From Bryobacteraceae bacterium (GTDB taxonomy: Bacteria > Acidobacteriota > Terriglobia > Bryobacterales > Bryobacteraceae): a DNA stretch of 64,000 nt. The first letter of the stretch is position 1, and each line of letters opens with the position of its first letter. The position numbers were made by a program, and so were the translations under genes. The stretch covers positions 186,001 to 250,000 of the forward strand of contig CANGYQ010000005.1 of assembly GCA_947458745.1 (NCBI GenBank). The letters run 5' to 3'. The notes beneath the pieces were generated by a model. That model made no database searches. It had not been told where the DNA came from and saw nothing but the letters and a program-made list of their open reading frames with translations. Below, piece after piece: positions 36,167-44,140 of the stretch.

Positions 36167-37435
36167 ATGCAACTAAAAGTAATGGCATTCGTTCTGGCGG
36201 GCGGAAAGGGCACCCGCCTTTCGCCTCTGACCAAAGAGCGGGCTAAACCCGCTGTCCCTTTCGGTGGCCGCTATCGCATCATCGATTTCGTGCTTTCGAA
36301 TTTCGTCAACTCGGGGATCAATTCGATCTACGTGTTGATCCAATTCAAGAGCCAGTCGTTGCTGCAGCATTTGCGCGATGGCTGGGAGTTTTCTGGCGTC
36401 TTGAAAAGCCAGTTCATCATCCCCGTACCTGCGCAGATGCGTTCCGAAGGGGAGACCTGGTACCGCGGCACCGCCGATGCCATCTACCAGAACATCAACC
36501 TGATCGAACAGGCTGACCCGCACCTGGTAGCTATCTTTGGTGCTGATCACATCTACCGTATGAACATCCGGCAGATGATCGAGTTCCATGAACAGCGCCG
36601 CGCCGATTGCACCGTGGCCGCTATTCCGGTGCACAAGAGCTTGGCCAGCGAATTCGGCGTCATCGAGACCGATCAGGATGGCCGCATCATCGGCTTCCAT
36701 GAAAAGAAGGCCGATGCCCCCACCATGCCCAACAACCCGGAGATGGTGCTGGCCTCGATGGGCAACTACATCTTTTCGACGCCCTCACTAACGCGCGAAC
36801 TTTACGACGACGCCCGCAGGCCGTCCAGCATCACCGCGCACGATTTCGGCCAGAACATCCTGCCCGGCATGGTGGGCCGGTCTGCGATCTACGCCTACGA
36901 CTTCAATACCAACCACATCCCCGGCGATCCGCTGGACCAGGCGGCTTACTGGCGCGACGTCGGTACGCTGGATGCCTACTACGAAGCCAACATGGACCTG
37001 CGCAACGTGGTCCCGCTGCTGAATCTCTACAACAAGCAGTGGCCGCTGCGGACGGCCGGCTACGAAGATCCGCCGGCCAAGTTCATCTTCAACCAGGAAG
37101 GCCGCCGCGGCATGGCGGTGGAATCGATTGTGGGAGGTGGCACCATCATCTCCGGCGGTTACGTCAAGGGCTCCGTGCTGGGCCGCGGCGTGCGGGTCTA
37201 TGATGGCGCGGTGGTGGAGGATTCCATCATCTTCGACAACTGCATCATCGGCAAAGGCGCGCGTATCCGCAACGCCATCCTCGACAAGAACGTGATCGTG
37301 GCTGATGGCGACACCATCGGGCATGACCTGACGGCCGACGCCAAACGTCCGGGCTTCCACGTCAGCCCGCCCTCGCCCCTCGTGGTGGTGGAAGGCAAAC
37401 GCTCGAAGGTCAGCATCAGCACCATCGACCTGTAA
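36167..37435 (+). CDS. glgC: Glucose-1-phosphate adenylyltransferase
   Basis: 422 residues. Motifs include FVLAGGKGTRLSPLT (nucleotide binding), AKPAVPFGGRYRIIDF (Arg/Lys allosteric and catalytic region), GTADAIYQN, and a C-terminal left-handed beta-helix with hexapeptide-type repeats (GGGTIISGGYVKGSVLGRGV given as two pieces: GGGTIISGG and GSVLGRGV). It makes ADP-glucose, the rate-setting step of glycogen synthesis. Other glg genes are not in the window. A sulfatase gene starts 12 bases downstream. Confidence 0.95.
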   Translation: MQLKVMAFVLAGGKGTRLSPLTKERAKPAVPFGGRYRIIDFVLSNFVNSGINSIYVLIQFKSQSLLQHLRDGWEFSGVLKSQFIIPVPAQMRSEGETWYRGTADAIYQNINLIEQADPHLVAIFGADHIYRMNIRQMIEFHEQRRADCTVAAIPVHKSLASEFGVIETDQDGRIIGFHEKKADAPTMPNNPEMVLASMGNYIFSTPSLTRELYDDARRPSSITAHDFGQNILPGMVGRSAIYAYDFNTNHIPGDPLDQAAYWRDVGTLDAYYEANMDLRNVVPLLNLYNKQWPLRTAGYEDPPAKFIFNQEGRRGMAVESIVGGGTIISGGYVKGSVLGRGVRVYDGAVVEDSIIFDNCIIGKGARIRNAILDKNVIVADGDTIGHDLTADAKRPGFHVSPPSPLVVVEGKRSKVSISTIDL

Positions 37436-37447
37436 GGAGTTCGATCG

Positions 37448-38896
37448 ATGAATCGACGCCAGTTCCTGGTAGGCGGCGCGGCCGCCCCGTTGATGCAGGC
37501 GCAACAATTGCGCTCCGCACAGCCCCGCCGGCAACCCAACATCATTGTGCTGCTCTCGGACGACCATAGCGCCCCTTACCTGGGCTGCTATGGCGATCCC
37601 GCGCTCCGCACGCCGCACCTGGACAGGTTTGCCTCGCAAGGCATGCGCTTTGACCGTGCCTTCACCGCCGCGCCGCAATGCGTGCCTTCGCGCACCGCCT
37701 TGATGACCGGCCGCTCCCCTGTCTCCGCGCGCATGGGGCGGTTCTCTTCGCCCTTGCCGCCCGACATTGTCACCATGCCGGAGCGGCTCCGGGAAGCGGG
37801 TTACTTCACGGGCATCTGCGGCCGGAACTTTCACCTGGACGGGCCCGGAGTGAACGGCTGGAATCCCCCGACACGAGAGATCATCGACCGCCAAGGCATG
37901 ATGACCTTTTCAAAGCGCGTTGATTTTCTTGATGCCACCGGCCAGCCGCGTCTGGTTGAGCGCATCAATAGATTTTTCGATCAGAAACCCGCTGACAAGC
38001 CGTTCTTCCTGTGGGCCAACTTCAGCGATCCGCATCACGTGTGGGATGCTCAAGGGCCCGGCGGCCCCGTTGACCCGGCGAAGGTGCGTCTGCCTGCCCA
38101 GTTGCCCGATCTGCCCGGCGTGCGCGGCGATCTGGCGCGCTATCTCGCCGAGATTGAGCATCTCGATACTGACTTCAACCGCGTGCTCCAGACCATTGAA
38201 AAGCGCGCCCCCGATGACAACACCATCGTCGTCTTCATGGGTGACAACGGCATGGCCTTTCCGCACGGTAAAGGGTCGCTTTATGATCCGGGCTCAAACG
38301 TGCCGCTGATGATGCGCTGGCCGGGCATGATCCAGCCCGGCACCTCCAACAAGGTGCTTTTCTCTGGCGAGGATTTGGCCCCCACGTTGCTGGATGCGGC
38401 CGGGCTGACGGCCATCAAAGGCATGACGGGCCAGAGCTATCTGCCGTTGCTCCGCGGTCAGCCACAGCAGGCGCGGCGGTATCTGTTCGGCGCGCGTCTG
38501 GCCCACGGCAACGCCGCCTACACTGCCGAGACCATGGCCTCGGAATGGGACCAGAGCCGCATGGTCCGCAGTGACCGCTACAAGCTGATCTACAACTGCA
38601 CGCCCTGGATGGAGTATCAGCCCGTCGACAGCATGCGCGACCCCGGCTGGCAGCAGATGAAGGCCGCCCATGCCGACAAGCTACTCAAGCCAGAACACGA
38701 CCGGGCGTACTTCACCCGGCCGCGGCCCATCATCGAACTTTATGATCTGGACAGTGATCCGGCGGAGCTCATCAATCTGGCGGGCAAGCCGGAAATGGTA
38801 GCCGTCGAGCGCGAACTAAAGCTCGCGCTGCAGGAGAAGATGATCGTCGATTACGACTTCTTGCCATTACCTCTCGGTGCCACCAACGGCCGCTAG
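37448..38896 (+). CDS. Tat-exported sulfatase (first of two)
   Basis: 482 residues with a twin-arginine-like signal (MNRRQFLVGGAAAP). The formylglycine site is Cys78 in CVPSRTALMTGRSP. Metal residues are in LLSDDHS near residue 37 and MGDNGMAFPHGKG. It would hydrolyse sulfate esters, probably from polysaccharides, in the periplasm. An anaerobic or FGE-type maturase must be encoded elsewhere. RBS AAGGAG is clear. It follows glgC without an obvious pathway link. Confidence 0.88.
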   Translation: MNRRQFLVGGAAAPLMQAQQLRSAQPRRQPNIIVLLSDDHSAPYLGCYGDPALRTPHLDRFASQGMRFDRAFTAAPQCVPSRTALMTGRSPVSARMGRFSSPLPPDIVTMPERLREAGYFTGICGRNFHLDGPGVNGWNPPTREIIDRQGMMTFSKRVDFLDATGQPRLVERINRFFDQKPADKPFFLWANFSDPHHVWDAQGPGGPVDPAKVRLPAQLPDLPGVRGDLARYLAEIEHLDTDFNRVLQTIEKRAPDDNTIVVFMGDNGMAFPHGKGSLYDPGSNVPLMMRWPGMIQPGTSNKVLFSGEDLAPTLLDAAGLTAIKGMTGQSYLPLLRGQPQQARRYLFGARLAHGNAAYTAETMASEWDQSRMVRSDRYKLIYNCTPWMEYQPVDSMRDPGWQQMKAAHADKLLKPEHDRAYFTRPRPIIELYDLDSDPAELINLAGKPEMVAVERELKLALQEKMIVDYDFLPLPLGATNGR

Positions 38897-38954
38897 GCTT
38901 GTCGCCGCCGGATCACGCTGAAGGCAGCCACCTCGAGCGGGTTGCGCGTGCATT

Positions 38955-38982
38955 GACCGAGCCGCGACCGCAAGGAAGCGGT
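38955..38982. repeat. Short hairpin, possible second REP-like family
   Basis: The segment contains CCGAGCCGCGACCGCAAGG and folds as ACCGC (38967-38971)-AAGGAA-GCGGT (38978-38982). It lies in the 117-base gap between the sulfatase and the convergent deacetylase gene. The phrase is similar to intergenic repeats I recall from related genomes, but only one copy is seen here. Confidence 0.35.
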
Positions 38983-39013
38983 GGGAGTCTGCCAAAGTTG
39001 CGGAGCCAATCAA

Positions 39014-39922
39014 CTAGGCCCGGATCAAGCTGCGGTCCCGCAAGGGCTCCCGGTTGGCCGCTGCGGTGAAGGTGTTGAAGTGGCCCTCGACGGTGCTCTC
39101 AATCGGCTCTGAGTAGCCACCACCCAGCACGATCACCATCGGGTACGGCAGTGCCAGCACCAGGGCGTCGCGCTGCTGAAGGCCCGCGTGGGTCAGGGAG
39201 AGCTTGCCCAAACGGTCCGTGGCCAGCGAGTCCACGCCGGATTGGAAGTAGACCAGGTCGGGCGCGAACTCCCGCACCTGCTCCACGATGCGGGCCACCA
39301 CGGGCAGGTAGACGTCATCTGTCGCGCCATCCTCAAACTCAATATCCAGTTTCGACTGCTGCTTGCGAAACGGGAAGTTGTTACGCCCATGGAGGGAGAT
39401 GGTCAGCGTCTCCGGGTCGTCGGCGAAGAGCGTGGCCGTGCCGTCGCCTTGGTGGACATCCAGGTCGACAATCGCCACCCGCCCGATGCGCCGTTCCGCT
39501 CGAAGCACCGCAATGGCCACTGCCATATCGTTGAAGATGCAGAAGCCGGACCCCGCATCGCGGAACGCATGATGTGTGCCACCCGCTAAGCCGCCACCCC
39601 AGCCGGTCTCCAGCGCCACCCGCGACGCCGCCAGTGTCGACCCCACCGAAGCCAGTGTCCGCTGCACCAATCCCGGAGACCATGGAAATCCGATCCGCCG
39701 CATCATCTGCTGGTCCAGCGTGCCTTCGACAAAGGCTTGCGTGTAGGTGGCGTCATGCACCAGCGTCACCTGATCAAGCGAGGCCAGAGACGCGGGTTGC
39801 AGGTCAAACAGACCGGTGGCGGCCAGCCGATCCCGCAGCAGCCGGTACTTCCGCATCGGGAACTTGTGGCCGTCCGGAAGCGGGATCTCGTGATGGTCGC
39901 AGTAGAAGACTCTGGCGGGCAC
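39014..39922 (-). CDS. Histone-deacetylase-family (AcuC/AphA-like) amidohydrolase
   Basis: 302 residues from a GTG at 39922 that shares its first base with the TAG of the upstream DUF1080 gene; the product begins MPARVFYCDHHEIPLPDGHKF in two parts (MPARVFYCDHH, EIPLPDGHKF). Motifs are GGTHHAFRDAGSGFC (tandem His), VDLDVHQGDGT (zinc Asp/His), a later FQSGVDSLATDR Asp and VLGGGYS. Bacterial members deacetylate acetylated polyamines, acetoin-pathway proteins or other small amides. The target here is not known. Coupling to a DUF1080 protein is noted but unexplained. Confidence 0.87.
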   Translation of the reverse strand: MPARVFYCDHHEIPLPDGHKFPMRKYRLLRDRLAATGLFDLQPASLASLDQVTLVHDATYTQAFVEGTLDQQMMRRIGFPWSPGLVQRTLASVGSTLAASRVALETGWGGGLAGGTHHAFRDAGSGFCIFNDMAVAIAVLRAERRIGRVAIVDLDVHQGDGTATLFADDPETLTISLHGRNNFPFRKQQSKLDIEFEDGATDDVYLPVVARIVEQVREFAPDLVYFQSGVDSLATDRLGKLSLTHAGLQQRDALVLALPYPMVIVLGGGYSEPIESTVEGHFNTFTAAANREPLRDRSLIRA

Positions 39923-40566
39923 TACCGCTTCGACAGATCTCGAATCATGATGTCCTTGAAGCGCATGTCGCCTTTGCCGCCAGAATGCAGTTGGAGCGCG
40001 ATGGGGCCGTCGAAGGACTTGGGCTTGGGATCGGTGAAGTCCACCAGCGTCACGCCATTCAGGCGCGACACGTAGCGGTTGCCTTCCACCTTCAGCAGGT
40101 ACTCGTTCCAGTCGCCCTTGCGGACCACGGTTTCGTTCTCGGGCGAAGGCCAGACGATCCACTGGCGGCCGTCGCCATAGATGCCGCCCGTGTGCTGGCC
40201 GATGGTGCAATCCACTTCAAACTGCAAGCCCTGTGTGATGTCGGGCGTGCCGGGCTTGAAGGCGGTGTGGAAGAAGACGCCCGAATTGCCGTCGCCGTCG
40301 CACTTGAACTTGATCGACAGGTGGAAGTCTTTGTACGGCTTGTCGGTCTGCAGATAGCCGTATTCTTTGGTGATGGCGATGCCATGGATGACGCCATCTT
40401 CCACCAACCACTTTTCCTTGCCCACTTCCACCCAGCCGGAGAGATCCTTGCCGTTGAACAGGTTTACCCAGTCTTCACCCGGCAACTTTGCTTTGGGAGC
40501 CGGAGTCTGAGCGGAAAGCGACGCGAAGGTCGAGCAGACGAGAAGGAAGAGCGCAGCGTTTTTCAC
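39922..40566 (-). CDS. Exported DUF1080 (3-keto-disaccharide hydrolase-like) protein
   Basis: 214 residues with a signal peptide (MKNAALFLLVCSTFASLSAQ). The single concanavalin-like DUF1080 domain shows WVNLFNGKDLSGW at its start, DFHLSIKFKCDGDGNSGVFF in parts (LSIKFKCDGDGNSGVFF), and GPIALQLHSGG near the end. Some members are 3-keto-glycoside hydrolases. It acts in the periplasm. Its stop overlaps the start of the deacetylase-family gene by one base. Confidence 0.88.
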   Translation of the reverse strand: MKNAALFLLVCSTFASLSAQTPAPKAKLPGEDWVNLFNGKDLSGWVEVGKEKWLVEDGVIHGIAITKEYGYLQTDKPYKDFHLSIKFKCDGDGNSGVFFHTAFKPGTPDITQGLQFEVDCTIGQHTGGIYGDGRQWIVWPSPENETVVRKGDWNEYLLKVEGNRYVSRLNGVTLVDFTDPKPKSFDGPIALQLHSGGKGDMRFKDIMIRDLSKR

Positions 40567-40578
40567 GCCACTAGAATA

Positions 40579-41325
40579 TCAACCGCGCCCCACCAACGGC
40601 ATGGTGGTGGCCATCACCGTCATCGTCAGCACATTCGCCGACAGCGGCAGGCTGGCCATGTAGACCACGGCATCGGCTACATGCTGCACATCCATCCGCG
40701 GCTCCGTGCGCAGTTGTCCATCGGCCTGCAGCACGCCGGCGGTCATGCGCTGGGTCATATCGGTGGCGGCGTTGCCGATGTCGATCTGCCCGCAGGCAAT
40801 GTTGAAGGGGCGGCCATCGAGTGCAATGCACTTGGTTAAGCCTGTGATCGCGTGCTTGGTGGTGGTGTATGGCGCCGAGTTCGGCCGGGGCGTCTGCGCG
40901 GAAATCGACCCATTGTTGATGATCCGGCCGCCCTGCGGCTGCTGCGCCTTCATCATCTTGACGGCGGCCTGCGCGCACAGAAAAGCTCCGGTCAAATTGA
41001 CGTTGACGACGGACTGCCACTGATCAAACGTCAACTCCTCCATCGGCACTGCCGGCACGTTGATGCCCGCGTTGTTGAATAGGACATCCAGCCGCCCAAA
41101 CTTGGCTTCGATAGCCGCGAATAGCGCCTCGACCGCTGCCGGCTGCGTGATGTCGCTGGGTACGGCTAGCAGCCGATCAGCGCCGGATCCGGCCAGGGTG
41201 ATGGTCTGTTCCAGTTCCGCCGCGCGCCGCCCGGCGAGCGCCACTGCATATCCGGCCTCGTGCAACGCCAACGCCACCGCGCGCCCAATGCCACTCCCGG
41301 CTCCGGTCACTAGGGCAATCTTCAT
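40579..41325 (-). CDS. Short-chain dehydrogenase/reductase
   Basis: 248 residues from the ATG at 41325. Cofactor motif TGAGSGIG (residues 8-15) and NNAG are present. The catalytic Ser is in NNGSISAQ and the YxxxK is YTTTK. The C-terminal end is unremarkable. It is a typical NAD(P)-dependent alcohol or keto reductase; substrate unknown. Encoded upstream of the DUF1080/deacetylase pair with a 12-base gap. Confidence 0.9.
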   Translation of the reverse strand: MKIALVTGAGSGIGRAVALALHEAGYAVALAGRRAAELEQTITLAGSGADRLLAVPSDITQPAAVEALFAAIEAKFGRLDVLFNNAGINVPAVPMEELTFDQWQSVVNVNLTGAFLCAQAAVKMMKAQQPQGGRIINNGSISAQTPRPNSAPYTTTKHAITGLTKCIALDGRPFNIACGQIDIGNAATDMTQRMTAGVLQADGQLRTEPRMDVQHVADAVVYMASLPLSANVLTMTVMATTMPLVGRG

Positions 41326-41411
41326 TTGATCCACAGCACACGCTCCCAAACGAAAAGGGCTCGACAGCGGCGCCGCCGAGCCCCTGCATTCTATCGAAAC
41401 CAGCCGCGCCG

Positions 41412-42692
41412 CTACACCTTTTCTGGCACCACAAACGGAGCCCGATACTTCCGCTTCAGCAGCTTGTTGGCTTCCGCATCACCGACGAACTGTTCCTTCA
41501 CCGGATCGAAGTCCAACTGGCGGCCGACGCGCATGCTGATGGCGCCCATGTGGGCCAGGGCGCTGGCGTTGTGGGCGGTCTCGACCGGGCCGTTCTGGTC
41601 CGACGTCTTGCGGCTACGGACGGCCTTGATGAAGTTGGCGTAGTGGTCGCCACCAGCCTTGCCGGACGGGCCCTTCTCGCGCTTGGGGCCCAGGTAGGTT
41701 TCAAAGGTATCGTAGCCCTTGATCACCATGTAGCCATCCTTGCCGTAGAACAAGTTGCCGACGCCCGCGCCGTCTTCGAGGTTCGTGTTCCAGTGGCGGA
41801 CCTCAAACTGAATCATCTTCTGCTTGCCCACCGGGCCGGGATACAGGTAAAGGGCCGTCTGCACTTCGGGCGTTTCCTTGTCGTCGTCAAAGGTAAACTT
41901 GCCGCCCATGGAAGTGACCTTGCTGGGCAGCGTGTCCACGCCTAGGCCCCACATGCAAAGGTCGGTTTCGTGAATACCCTGGTTGCCCACGTCGCCGTTG
42001 CCGTACTTCCAGGTCCAGTGCCAGTTGTAGTGCACGATGCGGCGGGTGAACGGCTCCATCTCAGCGGGGCCGGTCCACAGGTCGTAGTTCAAGTAATCGG
42101 GCGTGGCTTCCGGGGCCTTCTTGCCGATCGACGGGCGCCACCGGAACACGAGACCGCGCGACATGTAGACGTCACCAATCACACCCTTGCGCAGCAGGCT
42201 GACCGCCTCCTGGATCGCGGCAGAGGAGCGAAGCTGCACACCGTGCTGCACGATGCGGTTGTACTTATGGGCTGCTTCTACCAGCTTGCGGCCTTCCCAG
42301 ATCGAATGCGCGCCCGGCTTCTCCACGTAGACGTCCTTGCCCGCCTGGCAGGCCCAGATCGCGGCCAGCGCATGCCAGTGGTTGGGCATGGCGATGGAGA
42401 CGGCATCGATCGACTTGTTGTCGAACACCTTGCGCAGGTCCTGTTCGGTCTGCACCTTCTTGCCGTACTTGGCTTCAAACTCAGTGGAGCGCTTGTCCAG
42501 CAGGCTGCGATCCGGGTCGCACAACATCACCACTTCGGCATCCGGTTGCGGCATAAAGCCGGCAATGTGATCCTTACCGCGTCCGTTGACGCCCAGGACC
42601 GCAATGCGCAGTTTGTCATTGGCCGCCCGGGCCACCGGCCGGGCCGCGACGGCGGCAGCGGCTCCGAAAAAGAATGTACGGCGAGAACTCAT
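41412..42692 (-). CDS. Tat-exported Gfo/Idh/MocA-family oxidoreductase
   Basis: 426 residues from the ATG at 42692. Tat signal [17 protein letters not shown]. The Rossmann fold starts at [23 protein letters not shown] carries the catalytic Lys of the EKP motif, and [16 protein letters not shown] is the conserved C-terminal block. Exported members bind NAD(P) before folding and act on sugars in the periplasm. With the DUF1080 protein, the sulfatases and the MFS transporter it suggests carbohydrate processing. A longer N-terminus from 42767 is not supported. Confidence 0.88.
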   Translation of the reverse strand: MSSRRTFFFGAAAAVAARPVARAANDKLRIAVLGVNGRGKDHIAGFMPQPDAEVVMLCDPDRSLLDKRSTEFEAKYGKKVQTEQDLRKVFDNKSIDAVSIAMPNHWHALAAIWACQAGKDVYVEKPGAHSIWEGRKLVEAAHKYNRIVQHGVQLRSSAAIQEAVSLLRKGVIGDVYMSRGLVFRWRPSIGKKAPEATPDYLNYDLWTGPAEMEPFTRRIVHYNWHWTWKYGNGDVGNQGIHETDLCMWGLGVDTLPSKVTSMGGKFTFDDDKETPEVQTALYLYPGPVGKQKMIQFEVRHWNTNLEDGAGVGNLFYGKDGYMVIKGYDTFETYLGPKREKGPSGKAGGDHYANFIKAVRSRKTSDQNGPVETAHNASALAHMGAISMRVGRQLDFDPVKEQFVGDAEANKLLKRKYRAPFVVPEKV

Positions 42693-42788
42693 CCTGGTAA
42701 TAACCTCGCCCGCGATTTTAACACCGCTCGATGATGCACCCGCACGCAACACCGGCCGCGCCCCCATGCAGCATCGGCCGGCCCTTAG

Positions 42789-42898
42789 TCAAGAGATCAG
42801 CGGAAGCGTCGAGCGCCGGCGGCGCAAGACGAACGCGGCCCCCGCCAGTCCCGGCGCCGCCAAGCCCAACGGCGAAGGCGCCGGCACGGCCCTCGGAT
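42789..42898 (-). pseudogene. C-terminal remnant of a PEP-CTERM protein
   Basis: Read on the minus strand, the segment gives AVPAPSPLGLAAPGL, then a hydrophobic stretch (AGAAFVL) and RRRR before a stop at 42789-42791. This is a complete PEP-CTERM sorting tag with no gene body in front of it. A CCGGCC/GGCCGG hairpin (42752-42781) downstream would be its terminator. At about 42900 the sequence changes to an IS1380 transposase piece on the opposite strand, so the gene seems to have been cut by the insertion. Confidence 0.6.
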
Positions 42899-42904
42899 TC
42901 GTGA

Positions 42905-43100
42905 TGCTGGCCAAGGAGGATAACTTCAGCAGTTTGGCCCGCATCAACCGCGAACTGATCGCCAAGGGGGAAGCCCTGGATTCCCCGCAGCGGGTTGTGC
43001 TGGATATGGACTCGACCGAAACTCCGGTGAAGGGTCAGCAGGAGACTAGCGCTTACAACGGCCACTTCGAGTCCACCTGTGATCACCCTTTGCTGCTGTG
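42905..43100 (+). mobile_element. Internal fragment of an IS1380-family transposase
   Basis: The plus frame gives MLAKEDNFSSLARINREL followed by VVLDMDSTETPVKGQQ and SAYNGHFESTCDHPLLL. The DMDSTE...GQQ...SAYNGH block is the characteristic core of IS1380 transposases and includes a catalytic Asp. Only about 65 of some 450 residues remain, with no start, no C-terminus and no terminal inverted repeats recognised. It is a dead remnant lying between a broken PEP-CTERM gene and an intact one. Confidence 0.7.
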
Positions 43101-43173
43101 CAAGTGGCGACCCGTGATACACGGCCATGGAACCAGGAGCCAAATGGAATCCTGGATAAAAGGAGGACCTTAG

Positions 43174-43815
43174 ATGAAGAAAGCAATTTGCAATGTTTTC
43201 TTTGCTGGTTTGATGGCGGCAGCCGCGAATGCTGGAGCAATCGCTGACTTGTACAATACCGGCGTTTCCAGTGGCGGAACTGCCCTGGTGGGAGGTCAGG
43301 GAACTGTTGATCCACACTGGACCCTGCTTTCCGGACCTGGTGCGGCAACTGGCCCTGCCCAAACCTACTATAACCCCGCTTACTTCGCTGACAGCCCAAC
43401 CTCGCGGTGGATCTCGGTGAATGGGGCCGGCGCGACGGCGTTTTCCGGTGTCTACGTTTTTGAAACCATTTTTACGATCGGTTCCGGCTTTAACCCGGCA
43501 ACCGCCAGCGTAGGGGTGAACTGCGCTGTGGATAACGGCTTGGTTGACGTCACCTTGAACGGCAACACAGTGACATCGAGCTGCAATGGTTGGAACTCCA
43601 CCTTTGCGGCGGCAAACTTCAACATTGTTTCGGGATTTGTGAGCGGCGCAAACTCGCTGCGCTTCACTGTGGTCGACTTCAGCCAGCCCATGGCCTTCCG
43701 CGCTGAGTTCACGAGCAACGTAAATCCTGTCAGCGGGGTTCCGGAACCTTCAACAATTGGCATGCTCGGTCTTGCCGCCTTTGGTTTAGGGTGGATGAAA
43801 CGGCGCCAGTCCTAA
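43174..43815 (+). CDS. PEP-CTERM sorting-domain protein
   Basis: 213 residues. Signal peptide MKKAICNVFFAGLMAAAANA; the body is a secreted domain rich in Gly, Asn, Thr and Ser with two Cys (near residues 110 and 131). The sorting tag is VPEPSTIGMLGLAAFGLGW followed by MKRR. Such proteins are processed by an exosortase (EpsH/XrtA) and often occur with exopolysaccharide. No exosortase is seen here. A strong RBS (AAAGGAGG) precedes the ATG, and a terminator follows at 43848. Function of the body unknown. Confidence 0.88.
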   Translation: MKKAICNVFFAGLMAAAANAGAIADLYNTGVSSGGTALVGGQGTVDPHWTLLSGPGAATGPAQTYYNPAYFADSPTSRWISVNGAGATAFSGVYVFETIFTIGSGFNPATASVGVNCAVDNGLVDVTLNGNTVTSSCNGWNSTFAAANFNIVSGFVSGANSLRFTVVDFSQPMAFRAEFTSNVNPVSGVPEPSTIGMLGLAAFGLGWMKRRQS

Positions 43816-43847
43816 GTTCGAACATTCTCAAGCGGGCCTTGGACAGG

Positions 43848-43878
43848 AGGGCGGCCGTCGAAAGACAGGCCGCCCTTT
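43848..43878 (+). terminator. Intrinsic terminator of the PEP-CTERM gene
   Basis: AGGGCGGCC (43848-43856) and GGCCGCCCT (43868-43876) form a perfect nine-base-pair stem with an eleven-base loop. TTTACTTTC follows. It starts 33 bases after the PEP-CTERM stop. Confidence 0.75.
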
Positions 43879-43932
43879 ACTTTCGGGTGTCGACTGCTCC
43901 CCACAGCTTCACCTTGTGCTCAAGCTGAATTG

Positions 43933-44070
43933 ATGCAGCTCACGATTGAACTTAATCGAGAGGGAGATAGCCGCTGGATCGCCGCTTTGCAAGCGGGGCA
44001 TGGCTCAGCATGTTCATGCCTTCTGCGCCAGTGGTGCATCGACGGAAGTAAAACCCCCTCAGCACGCTAA
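43933..44070 (+). pseudogene. HicB-like antitoxin remnant
   Basis: A 45-codon frame starts MQLTIELNREGDSRWIAAL. This fits the N-terminus of HicB-family antitoxins, where TIELEREDDGRWIAEV is usual. After about 19 residues the sequence no longer resembles HicB and ends at a TAA at 44068-44070. No hicA is found nearby. It lies in the 325-base gap between the PEP-CTERM gene and the TPR gene; the rest of the gap holds the terminator at 43848 and nothing else recognised. Confidence 0.4.
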
Positions 44071-44140
44071 CACGGCGGAAAAGACAAATCGATGACATGG
44101 CCCCGCGATTTTGACGGTACGATGTAAGCCGGGGGTTTCC

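Noticed and set aside
42905-43100. Active insertion sequence
   Set aside because: Only about 65 transposase codons remain, with no ends or terminal repeats.
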